Assembly (NCBI RefSeq): GCF_003001815.1
Contig: NZ_PVMZ01000024.1
Coordinates: 96,230 to 160,229 of the forward strand
Source: Actinoplanes italicus
GTDB lineage: Bacteria; Actinomycetota; Actinomycetes; Mycobacteriales; Micromonosporaceae
Reading direction: 5' to 3'
DNA length: 64,000 nucleotides
Below are positions 49,424 through 57,172 of this stretch, piece by piece. Numbering within the stretch: position 1 is the first letter of the stretch; the number at the start of each line of letters is the position of its first letter. Below the pieces are notes generated by a model, which saw only the letters and a program-made list of their open reading frames with translations, did no database searches and had not been told where the DNA came from. The position numbers were made by a program, and so were the translations under genes.

Positions 49424-50146
49424 ATGGAAACCGCGATCGAGGTCCGTGACCTCGTCGTGAAGCGCGGGGGGAGAACCGTCCTGGACGGCTTCACCTGCGC
49501 CATACCGCGCGGCAGCGTCACCGGTCTGCTCGGCCCCAGCGGCAGCGGCAAGACCACCCTGATGCGCGCGATCGTCGGCGTGCAGGTCGTCGCCGCGGGC
49601 GCGGTGACCGTTCTCGGTCACCCGGCCGGGTCGGCGGCGCTGCGCAGCCGGATCGGCTACGTCACCCAGGCGCCCAGCGTCTACGCCGATCTCACCGTGC
49701 TCGAGAACGTGCGCTACTTCGCCTCGCTCTACAAGCTCGGCGCCGCCGCGGCCGACGCCGCGGTCGAGGCCGTCGGCCTGGACCGGGCCCGCGGCCAGCT
49801 GGTCGCCGACCTGTCCGGCGGGCAGCGCAGCAGGGCGTCGCTGGCCTGCGCGATCGTCAGCCGGCCCGAGGTGCTGGTCCTCGACGAGCCGACCGTCGGG
49901 CAGGACCCGGTGCTCCGCGACGAGCTGTGGGATCACTTCCGCGGCCTGGCCGCGGACGGCACCACGGTGCTCGTCTCCAGCCACGTGATGGACGAGGCGA
50001 ACCGCTGCGACCGGCTGCTGCTCATCCGTGAGGGCCTGCTGATCGCCGACGACACCCCGGCCGCGGTCAAGCGGGAGGCCGGCACCGAGGACCTCGACCA
50101 GGCGTTCCTCACGTTGATCAGGAAGCACGAGGTGGCGACGTCATGA
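49424..50146 (+). CDS. ABC transporter ATP-binding protein
   Basis: A 240-residue ATPase with Walker A GPSGSGKTT, Q-loop YVTQAPSVYADLTV, signature LSGGQRSRASL, Walker B VLVLDEPT and switch His in VSSHVMDE. It powers the membrane protein that follows. ATG 49424 has a strong GGGGAGGA at 49413-49420. It is the DrrA/ABC-2 exporter type, which typically exports drugs or lipids. It overlaps the permease by four bases (ATGA). Confidence 0.95.
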   Translation: METAIEVRDLVVKRGGRTVLDGFTCAIPRGSVTGLLGPSGSGKTTLMRAIVGVQVVAAGAVTVLGHPAGSAALRSRIGYVTQAPSVYADLTVLENVRYFASLYKLGAAAADAAVEAVGLDRARGQLVADLSGGQRSRASLACAIVSRPEVLVLDEPTVGQDPVLRDELWDHFRGLAADGTTVLVSSHVMDEANRCDRLLLIREGLLIADDTPAAVKREAGTEDLDQAFLTLIRKHEVATS

Positions 50147-50871
50147 TCCTCGCCAGCACCGTCCGGCGGATTCTCACGCAGCTGCGGCACGACCCACGGA
50201 CCATCGCGATGATCATCGTGGTGCCGACGCTGCTGATCACCCTCATCTACTTCATGTACGAGGGCCAGCCACAGGTCTTCGACCGGATCGCGCTCACCAT
50301 GCTCGGCGTCTTCCCGTTCATCGTGATGTTCCTGATCACCAGCATCGCCATGCTGCGGGAGCGCACCACCGGCACTCTGGAACGGCTCTTCACCACCCCG
50401 GTCGGCAAACTCGACCTGCTCTTCGGGTACGGCATCGCGTTCGGCCTCGCGGCCACCGCCCAGGCCGCCGTGGCCGGTGGCTTCGCCTACTGGGCGCTCG
50501 GCATGGACACCGCCGGCAGCATCGGCCTCGTCATCCTGATCGCGGTCGCCAACGCCGTCCTCGGGGTCGCGCTCGGCCTGCTGTGCAGCGCGTTCGCGCG
50601 GACCGAGTTCCAGGCCGTGCAGTTCATGCCGCTCGTGGTGGCGCCCCAGCTGCTGCTCTGCGGGCTGTTCGTGCCACGCGAGGACATGGCCGGGTGGCTG
50701 CAGGCGATCAGTAACGTACTACCGATGTCCTACTCCGTGGAGGCTCTGACCGAGGTGGGTGTGCACACCGAGCCGACGGGCATCATGTGGCGTGACCTCA
50801 CCGTGGTGGTGGGCGCGGTCGTGGTGGCGCTCGTCCTCGGTGCTGCGACACTGCGGCGCAGGACGGCTTAG
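50143..50871 (+). CDS. ABC-2 type transporter permease
   Basis: A 242-residue membrane protein with six hydrophobic helices and the ABC-2 coupling region RERTTGTLERLFTTPV. It forms the export channel with the preceding ATPase. Followed after 26 bases by a TetR regulator, so the three genes make an efflux cassette with its own repressor. Confidence 0.93.
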   Translation: MILASTVRRILTQLRHDPRTIAMIIVVPTLLITLIYFMYEGQPQVFDRIALTMLGVFPFIVMFLITSIAMLRERTTGTLERLFTTPVGKLDLLFGYGIAFGLAATAQAAVAGGFAYWALGMDTAGSIGLVILIAVANAVLGVALGLLCSAFARTEFQAVQFMPLVVAPQLLLCGLFVPREDMAGWLQAISNVLPMSYSVEALTEVGVHTEPTGIMWRDLTVVVGAVVVALVLGAATLRRRTA

Positions 50872-50897
50872 CCCGTACAGCAAAAGGGGTTTGATCG

Positions 50898-51506
50898 ATG
50901 GTGCGACGGACCGGACGCCGGCCCGGCAACCCGGACACACGCGAGGCGATCCTCTCGGCGGCACGCACCGCGTTCGCCGAGAAGGGATTCGACGGCGCCT
51001 CCATCCGGGCCATCGCGACCGGCGCCGGGGTCGACCCGGCGCTGGTCCACCACTATTTCGGCACCAAGGACAAGCTGTTCCTCGCCTCGATGAACTCGCC
51101 GATAGACCCGATCGATCTGATCACCGAGGTGACCGCCGGCGACCGCGACGAGATCGGCGTCAGGTTCGTCCGCGCGTTCCTGAACATGTGGGACGGGCCA
51201 CGGGGCGCGGCCGCGGTTGCCCTGCTGCGGTCGGTGGTCGGCACCGAGTGGACGGCCAAGCTGTTCCGCGAGTTCATCCTCACCCAGATCCTCCGCCGGG
51301 CGGTCCCGAAGCTGGGCCTCGACGCGGCGGAGGCGCATCTGCGGATCACCCTGGCGGCGAGCCACCTGGTCGGCCTGGCGCTGGCCCGCTACGTGATCAA
51401 GGTGGAGCCGCTGGCCTCGGCGCCGACCGACACGCTGGTCGCCGCGATCGGCCCGACCGTGCAGCGTTATCTCACCGAAGAGTTGCCGGGCGTCTTCCCC
51501 GCGTGA
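50898..51506 (+). CDS. TetR-family transcriptional regulator
   Basis: A 202-residue regulator. N-terminal HTH: TREAILSAARTAFAEKGFDGASIRAIATGAGVDPALVHHYFGTKDKLF. The C-terminal ligand domain is helical, with the EWTAKLFREFILTQILRR and LVGLALARYVI helices of the TetR_C-type family. It probably represses its own operon by binding the inverted repeats near 49386 until an exported drug or metabolite binds. It ends three bases from the convergent MCP gene. Confidence 0.92.
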   Translation: MVRRTGRRPGNPDTREAILSAARTAFAEKGFDGASIRAIATGAGVDPALVHHYFGTKDKLFLASMNSPIDPIDLITEVTAGDRDEIGVRFVRAFLNMWDGPRGAAAVALLRSVVGTEWTAKLFREFILTQILRRAVPKLGLDAAEAHLRITLAASHLVGLALARYVIKVEPLASAPTDTLVAAIGPTVQRYLTEELPGVFPA

Positions 51507-51508
51507 GG

Positions 51509-52663
51509 TCAGGACTCCACGACGAGGCGGGACAGGTAACCGTCGACCGCCTCGCGCATGTGGTCCGGGACGCCCTGGAACTGCAGGCCGATCTCCACAC
51601 CGGCCGGCCGCTCGACCCGGCGGGCCACCCGCGCGTCGGCCGCCCCGTTCAGCCCGTCGAGGGTGAACTCCGCCCGGACCAGGTCGCCGACGGCCAGCCT
51701 GGCCTCGGAGGGAACCACGCAGCCCAGCCCGTCCGAGCTGAGGTCCACCATCTCGGCCGTGATCGGCGCCGGGCGCGACGACGTCTGCAGCCGTACCGAA
51801 CCCCGCACCGGCATCCGATCGTGCCGCCGCCGCTCCAGCCGATCGGCCACGTCGGAGAGATCGCCGATCTGCGCCATCGTCGCTTCCACGCTGTCGTGCA
51901 GCCGCCCGACGATGTCGTCCTGCTGATCGGCGATCCCGCCGAGCTGGCGCATGGCCTCCTCGATGTCGCCGACGTCGGAGATGATCGCGGCCAGGGTCTG
52001 GCCCATCTGCGCCACGTCCGACTCGAGGGTCGCGATCGTGCTCGTGATCTGCTCGGTCGAGTCGGCCGTGGTGTCGGCCAGGCTCTTCACCTCGTCGGCG
52101 ACCACCGCGAACCCGCTGCCGGCGGCGCCCGCCCGGACCGCTTCGATGGTGGCGTTCAGCGCGAGCAGCCGGGTCTGCGAGGCGATCCCGGAGATCACGC
52201 TCGCGATCCCGGCGACCTGCCGCAGGCTGGTGTTCAGCGCGGTCGCCGCCTCGTCGGCGCTGTGCGCGCGCCGGACCAGCGCGTTGGCCGCGCCACTGGT
52301 GATGCTCACCCGCTCGTTGGTGGCGGCCGCCGCCTCCCGGGCCGAGCCCATCTGCGCCACCACGTCCTGGAGCTTGCCGCCGATCACGTCGGCGGTGTCG
52401 TCGATAGCCTCCCGCGCCCGTCGCCGCAGCCGCTGGTTGAGCTCCCGCTGCTGGGCCTGGGCGTTCACCGCCTGCGCGGCGAGCTCGGCCCGCAGTTCTT
52501 CGAGCTCGGCGTCACGAGCGCGCAGTGTCTCGACGAGCTCGGCGGCCACGCCTTCCGCGGCACCGCCCGCGGGGGTGACGGCACCGGTGACTCTGCGGTG
52601 CACGACCAGCGCGGTGACGCCCATGACGATCAGCATCCCGAGAAGGGTCGACCAGATCGGCAT
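51509..52663 (-). CDS. Chemoreceptor-like signalling protein with C-terminal PilZ domain
   Basis: A 384-residue protein. One N-terminal TM (about 2-21), a coiled coil (about 38-80), an MCP signalling hairpin (about 100-275; IASQTRLLALNATIEAVRAGAAGSGFAVVADEVKSLA) and a C-terminal PilZ domain (about 278-380). PilZ keeps the c-di-GMP motif RRHDR (RxxxR) and DLSSDGLG (DxSxxG). It has no periplasmic sensor domain, so it likely responds to c-di-GMP inside the cell and passes the signal to CheA. Confidence 0.9.
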   Translation of the reverse strand: MPIWSTLLGMLIVMGVTALVVHRRVTGAVTPAGGAAEGVAAELVETLRARDAELEELRAELAAQAVNAQAQQRELNQRLRRRAREAIDDTADVIGGKLQDVVAQMGSAREAAAATNERVSITSGAANALVRRAHSADEAATALNTSLRQVAGIASVISGIASQTRLLALNATIEAVRAGAAGSGFAVVADEVKSLADTTADSTEQITSTIATLESDVAQMGQTLAAIISDVGDIEEAMRQLGGIADQQDDIVGRLHDSVEATMAQIGDLSDVADRLERRRHDRMPVRGSVRLQTSSRPAPITAEMVDLSSDGLGCVVPSEARLAVGDLVRAEFTLDGLNGAADARVARRVERPAGVEIGLQFQGVPDHMREAVDGYLSRLVVES

Positions 52664-52708
52664 AATGATCAGACGCTACCGCGACCGGTCGTACCCGCGT
52701 GGGGTGTT

Positions 52709-53197
52709 TCAGCCTTCTGTCAGGATGTCGTCGATCTGACCCATCGCCAGGCGCATGCCCTCCTCCATGCCCATGTCGGTCAGGGTCTCCAGTTGCGCGG
52801 CGGTGCGGAACGTCGACATCGTCGTCATCCGGGTGCCCGCACCGGACTCCTCCAGCGTCACCACGGCATGCGTGACGTCCTGCGGATCGACCGGCTCACC
52901 GGCGTCATCGGCGAAGCCGTCGTCGAACTCGAGGTGGTGCGGCTCCTCCACCTCGGTGACCGCCCACCAGCCGCCGGCCTTCGTCCCGTCCGGCCCGGTC
53001 ATGTGGTAGCGGACGTCGCCGCCTGGCTTGAGGTCGAACCGGTCGACGGTCGCCGGCCAGGTCGGTGGCCCCCACCAGCGCTCCAGCATCCGGGGGTCGG
53101 CCCAGACCCGCCACACCCGGTCGACCGGGGCCGCGAACTCGGCGACGAAGGTCAGGGTCAACGCGTCGACGTTCTTCTCCGAACTGATGACCGGCAT
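52709..53197 (-). CDS. SRPBCC (AHSA1-like) domain protein
   Basis: A 162-residue protein of the START-like Bet v1/AHSA1 type, with FAAPVDRVWRVWADPRMLERWWGPPTW at the start of the domain, a KPGGDVRYHMTGPDG strand pair and a C-terminal helix with EEGMRLAMGQIDDIL. Such proteins bind hydrophobic ligands in a cavity; a specific role is not known. ATG 53197, preceded by AGGAGGAG. Confidence 0.88.
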   Translation of the reverse strand: MPVISSEKNVDALTLTFVAEFAAPVDRVWRVWADPRMLERWWGPPTWPATVDRFDLKPGGDVRYHMTGPDGTKAGGWWAVTEVEEPHHLEFDDGFADDAGEPVDPQDVTHAVVTLEESGAGTRMTTMSTFRTAAQLETLTDMGMEEGMRLAMGQIDDILTEG

Positions 53198-53347
53198 CGC
53201 TGCTCCTCCTGTCAGGTTTCTCCCACCGCCGGAGTTCCTTCGTACCCCGGATGGAGGTGGAGCCGCTCGTGGTGCCGAAATCCTTCAGTGGGACGGAGCA
53301 CGGCCGATCGTCGGGTTCCCGCACCGGCGAGAACCACGGAGGCCGCC

Positions 53348-53518
53348 TTGACCATCAGCATCGGAACGTCGCACGCCCCGTCCACCCGCGACACGCACGC
53401 GGCGTGGCTCCGGCGGCGACTCGCGCCGGACGCCGCGGCCACCGGCGGGACCGCCGTGCTGGAGCGTCGTGACCCCGATGCCGTCACGTCACGGTCGGAG
53501 CTGCTGTCCCGGCCGTGA
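53348..53518 (+). CDS. Small hypothetical protein (56 aa)
   Basis: A TTG start at 53348 with GGAGG at 53338-53342, five bases away, opens a frame encoding M-T-I-S-I-G-T-S-H-A-P and a soluble, Arg/Ala-rich remainder. It ends TGA at 53518. No family recognised. The ribosome site is the main support. Confidence 0.35.
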   Translation: MTISIGTSHAPSTRDTHAAWLRRRLAPDAAATGGTAVLERRDPDAVTSRSELLSRP

Positions 53519-53552
53519 CGTCCCTGCCAGTGACGTCCCCGCCAGTGACGTC

Positions 53553-54161
53553 TCAGTGCAGCACCATGAGGGCCTCGGCCAGCACGTCCGTGGCGTCCTT
53601 CACGTCGACCTCGCGCATCTGCAGCGGCCCGCCGGTCTCGGTCAGCAGGGCGGCGTGCGGACCGCCCGCGTAGACCGGCGCGAACCCCAGATCGCGGATG
53701 ATCCGTGAGGTCGCCTCCCGGGCGTCGCGCTGATCGGTGCAGACGTACTCGGCGAGCAGCGGGTCGTGCCCGCGCCGCCGGCTCAGTACCTCGGTCGGCA
53801 CCGTGTTGAACGCCTTCGCCCAGTGCGCCTCGGGCGCCATGTCGATGAGCGTCTCCAGTCCCGAGACGTCGTCCGGGACGTCCGGGTTGGTGGCGTCGAT
53901 CATGACCTTGTCGGCGATCACGCCGCGGGTCATGTCGATCGCCTCCCGCGCGGACGACCAGTTCGGGCTGAAGATGACCACGTCACCGAAGGACGCCGCC
54001 TCCGGGATCGACATCACCCGCAGTGGCGTGCCTTCCATGCCGAACTCGGTACGCAGGCGCTCCGGATGCCGCGAGGTGACCGCGACGTCGTGCCCGCTCT
54101 CGGCGCACCACCTGGCCAGTGTGCCGCCGAGCTGACCTGCTCCAATGACACCGATACGCAT
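53553..54161 (-). CDS. NADP-binding F420-reductase-like oxidoreductase
   Basis: A 202-residue Rossmann protein with N-terminal GVIGAGQLGGTLARW for NADP(H), SRHPER next to the second strand and AKAFNTVPTEVL in the C-terminal half. It resembles F420H2:NADP oxidoreductase (Fno) and related NADPH-dependent enzymes; relatives include proteins of unknown substrate. Single gene, ATG 54161, 130 bases from the divergent oxidoreductase. Confidence 0.83.
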   Translation of the reverse strand: MRIGVIGAGQLGGTLARWCAESGHDVAVTSRHPERLRTEFGMEGTPLRVMSIPEAASFGDVVIFSPNWSSAREAIDMTRGVIADKVMIDATNPDVPDDVSGLETLIDMAPEAHWAKAFNTVPTEVLSRRRGHDPLLAEYVCTDQRDAREATSRIIRDLGFAPVYAGGPHAALLTETGGPLQMREVDVKDATDVLAEALMVLH

Positions 54162-54291
54162 GTACCAAGGGTGCGCCCGGGAGCACCCGCCCGGGTGGTG
54201 ATCGGCGAAATCGCCCGCGAACCCGGGGCCGGGGAGGAGTAGCTACTGTCGAGTAGCAAAGACAACCCGTCCCCGAGCGTGTGGAGTACCG

Positions 54292-55290
54292 ATGAAAGAG
54301 ATCCGCCTCGCCGCCCGTCCCGTCGGCTGGCCGACCGCCGAGACCTTCGAGATCGCCGAGGCGCCGGTCCCCGAACCCGGTCCCGGCCAGGTGCTGATCC
54401 GCAACGTCTACATCTCCGTCGACCCGTACATGCGGGGCCGGATGAACGACGTGAAGTCCTACATGCCGCCGTTCAAGATCGGCGAGCCGCTCGACGGGGG
54501 TGCGGTCGGCGAGGTCGTCGCGTCGAACGCCGAGTCGGTACCGGTCGGCGCCTACGTGGTGCACGCTCTCGGCTGGCGCGAGTTCGCGGTGGTCGACGCC
54601 GCACGGGCGCGGGTGGTCGACCCGGCCGCGGCGCCGACGCTCTCGGCGTATCTCGGTCTGCTCGGGATGACCGGCCTCACGGCGTACGTCGGCCTGCTGG
54701 ACATCGCGCAGTTCCGCGAGGGCGACACCGTGTTCGTCTCCGGCGCGGCCGGAGCCGTGGGCAGCGTCGTCGGGCAGATCGCGCGGCTGCGCGGGGCGAA
54801 GCGGGTGATCGGCAGCGCCGGCTCGGCGGAGAAGGTCCGGCATCTGACCGCCGACCTGGGCTTCGACGCCGCCTTCGACTACAAGCAGGCGCCGGTGCGC
54901 GAGCAGCTGAAGGCCGCCGCGCCGGACGGTGTCGACGTCTACTTCGACAACGTCGGCGGCGACCACCTCGAGGCGGCGATCAGCACGATGAACAAGTACG
55001 GCCGGATCGCGATGTGCGGGGCCATCGCCCAGTACAACGACGTCACCGCGCCGTCCGCGCCGCGCAACCTGGCCAGCACGATCGGCAAGGAGATCAACCT
55101 GCGCGGCTTCCTGGTCGGCAACCACTCGCACCGGATGCCGGAGTTCATCGCCGAGGTGGGTGGCTGGCTGCGCGAGGGGCGGCTCACCGCGCGGGAGACG
55201 GTGGTCGACGGTCTGGAGAACGCGCCGGAGGCCTTCCTCGGCCTGCTGCGCGGCGAGAACACCGGCAAGATGGTAGTCAAGGTCGGTTAA
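54292..55290 (+). CDS. NADP-dependent zinc-free oxidoreductase (CurA-like MDR)
   Basis: A 332-residue medium-chain reductase without zinc ligands. SVDPYMRGRM is the family signature near the N-terminus, and FVSGAAGAVGSVVGQIARLRGAKRVIGSAGS binds NADPH. FDNVGGDHLEAAI and GRIAMCGAIAQYN follow. It reduces alpha-beta unsaturated ketones or aldehydes, like curcumin reductase CurA and leukotriene B4 dehydrogenases. Followed by a nested hairpin that may end transcription. Confidence 0.9.
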   Translation: MKEIRLAARPVGWPTAETFEIAEAPVPEPGPGQVLIRNVYISVDPYMRGRMNDVKSYMPPFKIGEPLDGGAVGEVVASNAESVPVGAYVVHALGWREFAVVDAARARVVDPAAAPTLSAYLGLLGMTGLTAYVGLLDIAQFREGDTVFVSGAAGAVGSVVGQIARLRGAKRVIGSAGSAEKVRHLTADLGFDAAFDYKQAPVREQLKAAAPDGVDVYFDNVGGDHLEAAISTMNKYGRIAMCGAIAQYNDVTAPSAPRNLASTIGKEINLRGFLVGNHSHRMPEFIAEVGGWLREGRLTARETVVDGLENAPEAFLGLLRGENTGKMVVKVG

Positions 55291-55346
55291 CCAGGAATTA
55301 AGGTAACCGGCGACCGGTTTGGCCCTGGTCGCCGGGTATCTCCTGG
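55291..55346 (+). terminator. Nested hairpin after the CurA-like gene
   Basis: An outer CCAGGA/TCCTGG pair (55291-55296, 55341-55346) encloses an inner perfect nine-base stem CCGGCGACC/GGTCGCCGG (55307-55315, 55327-55335). It starts directly after the stop. The right side also contains GGTT-N14-GGGTAT (55316-55339), which fits a SigB-like promoter for the HIRAN gene, so both readings are possible. Confidence 0.5.
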
Positions 55347-55461
55347 AACTGAACGGTAACTCAGTCGCTCTCGCGAGCCGGCCGGATACGGAACGTACGG
55401 TTGATCCCACTCGTCCGTACGGGTGAGGTGACTGACGGAAAGCAGACACTAGCGTTCCCGT

Positions 55462-57045
55462 GTGGCGAATCGGTTCCCCCTCTGGGGGCAAGCGGGCTGG
55501 GCAAGTGCCGAGGTGGTCGGCGAGACGCACTATGCGAAGGCGATACGTGCTCTCTTCGGCAGCGACTTCGACCCGCGAGGAACCGACATAACCGTCCCCG
55601 TCGAGCTCATACCCGACCGCAACAACCGGCACGACCGCAACGCCGTCGGGGTCTGGGCGAACGGCAGCCTGCTCGGCCATCTGCCACGGCCCGAGGCCGC
55701 ACGGTACGTCAAGGTACTCACCGCCCTCACCTCCCGCGGCCTGATTCCCGAGGTCAACGCCCGGATCACCGGCCGGGAGTGGGGTGCCGCCGACGGCCGC
55801 CCGGCCGCCTTCGACAGCACCATCCGGCTCGACCTCGCCGAGCCGCACCTGCTGGTCCCGGCGAACGCGCCGCCCGTCCAGGAGCACCGTCTGCTGCCGT
55901 CCGGGTCGGCCGTGCAGGTCATCGGTCAGCAGCAGGCGCTCCAGGCGCTGCTTCCGCTGCTGCGCCCCGAGGGTGGCGAGTGCTGGGCCTACGTGACCCT
56001 GCACGAGACCGCCGACCACCTCGTCGAGGTGCGCGTCGTCGACGTCCGCGTCGGCGACCTGAGCCCCAAGATGAGCGGCGAGCTGCTGCCGATCCTGCGG
56101 CATCTGGCTGAGCAGGGTTTCGTCACCGCCGCGCGGGCCCTGGTCAAGGGCAACGGCGGAAAGAGCGAGGTCATGCTGTACGTCGCTCGCGTCCAGGACC
56201 TGCCGGAGAGCTGGCAGCCCGGTCCGGCACGGCAGTCCGCGGGCCGTGGCACGGCGACCGTCCCCGCCCCCGGCGTGGCCAGCACGGGACCGGCCACGCC
56301 GGGCACGAACCCGCTTCCCGTATCCATCCCGGTGTCCCCCGCGCCGGCCTCGGCCGGCGCCTCCGCGGTGCCCGGCATGAGCATGCCCGGCGGGCTGATG
56401 ACCGGCGGCCCGGCGTCCAGCGGTCTGGTGCCGAACTGGGTCACCGCGGCGGACTCGCTGCCGAGCTGGGCCTCACCGCCGTCGGCGATGCCCGCGGTGC
56501 CCCCACTGCCGCCGTCGGCCCTGCCGGTCACGCCGGTCTCCCCGGCCGTGCCCTCGAGCGTTCCCCCGGCGTGGAACACCGGCAGTTCGGGTTCGCCGGC
56601 GGCGGGTGTCGCGCCGGTCTCCCCGGCCGTGCCCTCGACCGTCTCCCCGGCGTGGAACACCGGCAGCGCGGACACGTCCTACGCCGGTTCCCGCTTCCAG
56701 CCGCCGGCCACCGTCCCGGTCCGGCAGACCGAAGGCGCTCACGCGTACGCCCGTGACGTGCGGGAACAGCAGGAGATCGCCGAGACCACGGTCATCCCCG
56801 CGCTCGCCGCGGTGGTGAAGGCGAACTCCGGCGCGCTGGCCGGCATCGCCCCGGTCTCACCGGCCCCGGCCGAGGGCAACCTGCACGCGCCGATCCCACC
56901 GGCGCCCACCGGGATCAGGTTCGTGGTCCCGCCGGGCTGGCCCACTCCGCCGGACGGCTGGTACCCGCCGGAGGGCTGGCAGCCCGACCCGGCCTGGCCG
57001 CTCGCACCGGCCGGGTGGCAGTGGTGGGTGCCCGCCTGGGACTGA
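55462..57045 (+). CDS. HIRAN-domain protein with proline-rich linker
   Basis: A 527-residue protein. A HIRAN domain (about 10-110) has VVGETHYAKAIRALFG, VELIPDRNNRHDRNAVGVWANG and LLGHLPRPEAARY. It is followed by a second domain of unknown type (about 115-245) and a long Pro/Ser/Ala-rich linker (about 250-470) that contains a duplicated PVSPAVPSxVxPAWNTGS unit. The tail (about 490-527) is rich in GWxPPxGW and PAWP motifs. HIRAN domains bind single-stranded or damaged DNA ends in helicases such as HLTF. It starts at GTG 55462 and lies 127 bases upstream of the giant helicase-nuclease gene, from which a terminator separates it. Confidence 0.8.
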   Translation: MANRFPLWGQAGWASAEVVGETHYAKAIRALFGSDFDPRGTDITVPVELIPDRNNRHDRNAVGVWANGSLLGHLPRPEAARYVKVLTALTSRGLIPEVNARITGREWGAADGRPAAFDSTIRLDLAEPHLLVPANAPPVQEHRLLPSGSAVQVIGQQQALQALLPLLRPEGGECWAYVTLHETADHLVEVRVVDVRVGDLSPKMSGELLPILRHLAEQGFVTAARALVKGNGGKSEVMLYVARVQDLPESWQPGPARQSAGRGTATVPAPGVASTGPATPGTNPLPVSIPVSPAPASAGASAVPGMSMPGGLMTGGPASSGLVPNWVTAADSLPSWASPPSAMPAVPPLPPSALPVTPVSPAVPSSVPPAWNTGSSGSPAAGVAPVSPAVPSTVSPAWNTGSADTSYAGSRFQPPATVPVRQTEGAHAYARDVREQQEIAETTVIPALAAVVKANSGALAGIAPVSPAPAEGNLHAPIPPAPTGIRFVVPPGWPTPPDGWYPPEGWQPDPAWPLAPAGWQWWVPAWD

Positions 57046-57054
57046 CACGCAAAC

Positions 57055-57092
57055 GGCCCGGATCTCCCCGTGAGGGTGATTCGGGCCTTTTT
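57055..57092 (+). terminator. Intrinsic terminator after the HIRAN gene
   Basis: GGCCCG (57055-57060) pairs with CGGGCC (57082-57087). The stem continues with GATC/GATT (one G-T wobble), then, after one mismatch, CCC/GGG, around a CGTGA loop. A T-run follows from 57088. It sits ten bases after the HIRAN stop. Confidence 0.88.
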
Positions 57093-57172
57093 GTCGGATT
57101 TTTCGGCCGGATACGTCGGATTAACCCGGAAAAACGGCACGGCGACCCACCTCGCCTTGCTGGAATGGGCGC

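Noticed and set aside
47894..50128. Long minus-strand extension of the gene ending at 47492
   Set aside because: Only the part after ATG 47893 behaves like protein; the rest is antisense to the hydrolase, phosphoribosyltransferase and ABC genes.
53212..53487. 91-codon minus-strand frame opposite the 56-residue candidate
   Set aside because: No ribosome site or motif; the plus-strand TTG frame has a GGAGG at good spacing, so that one was kept at low confidence.
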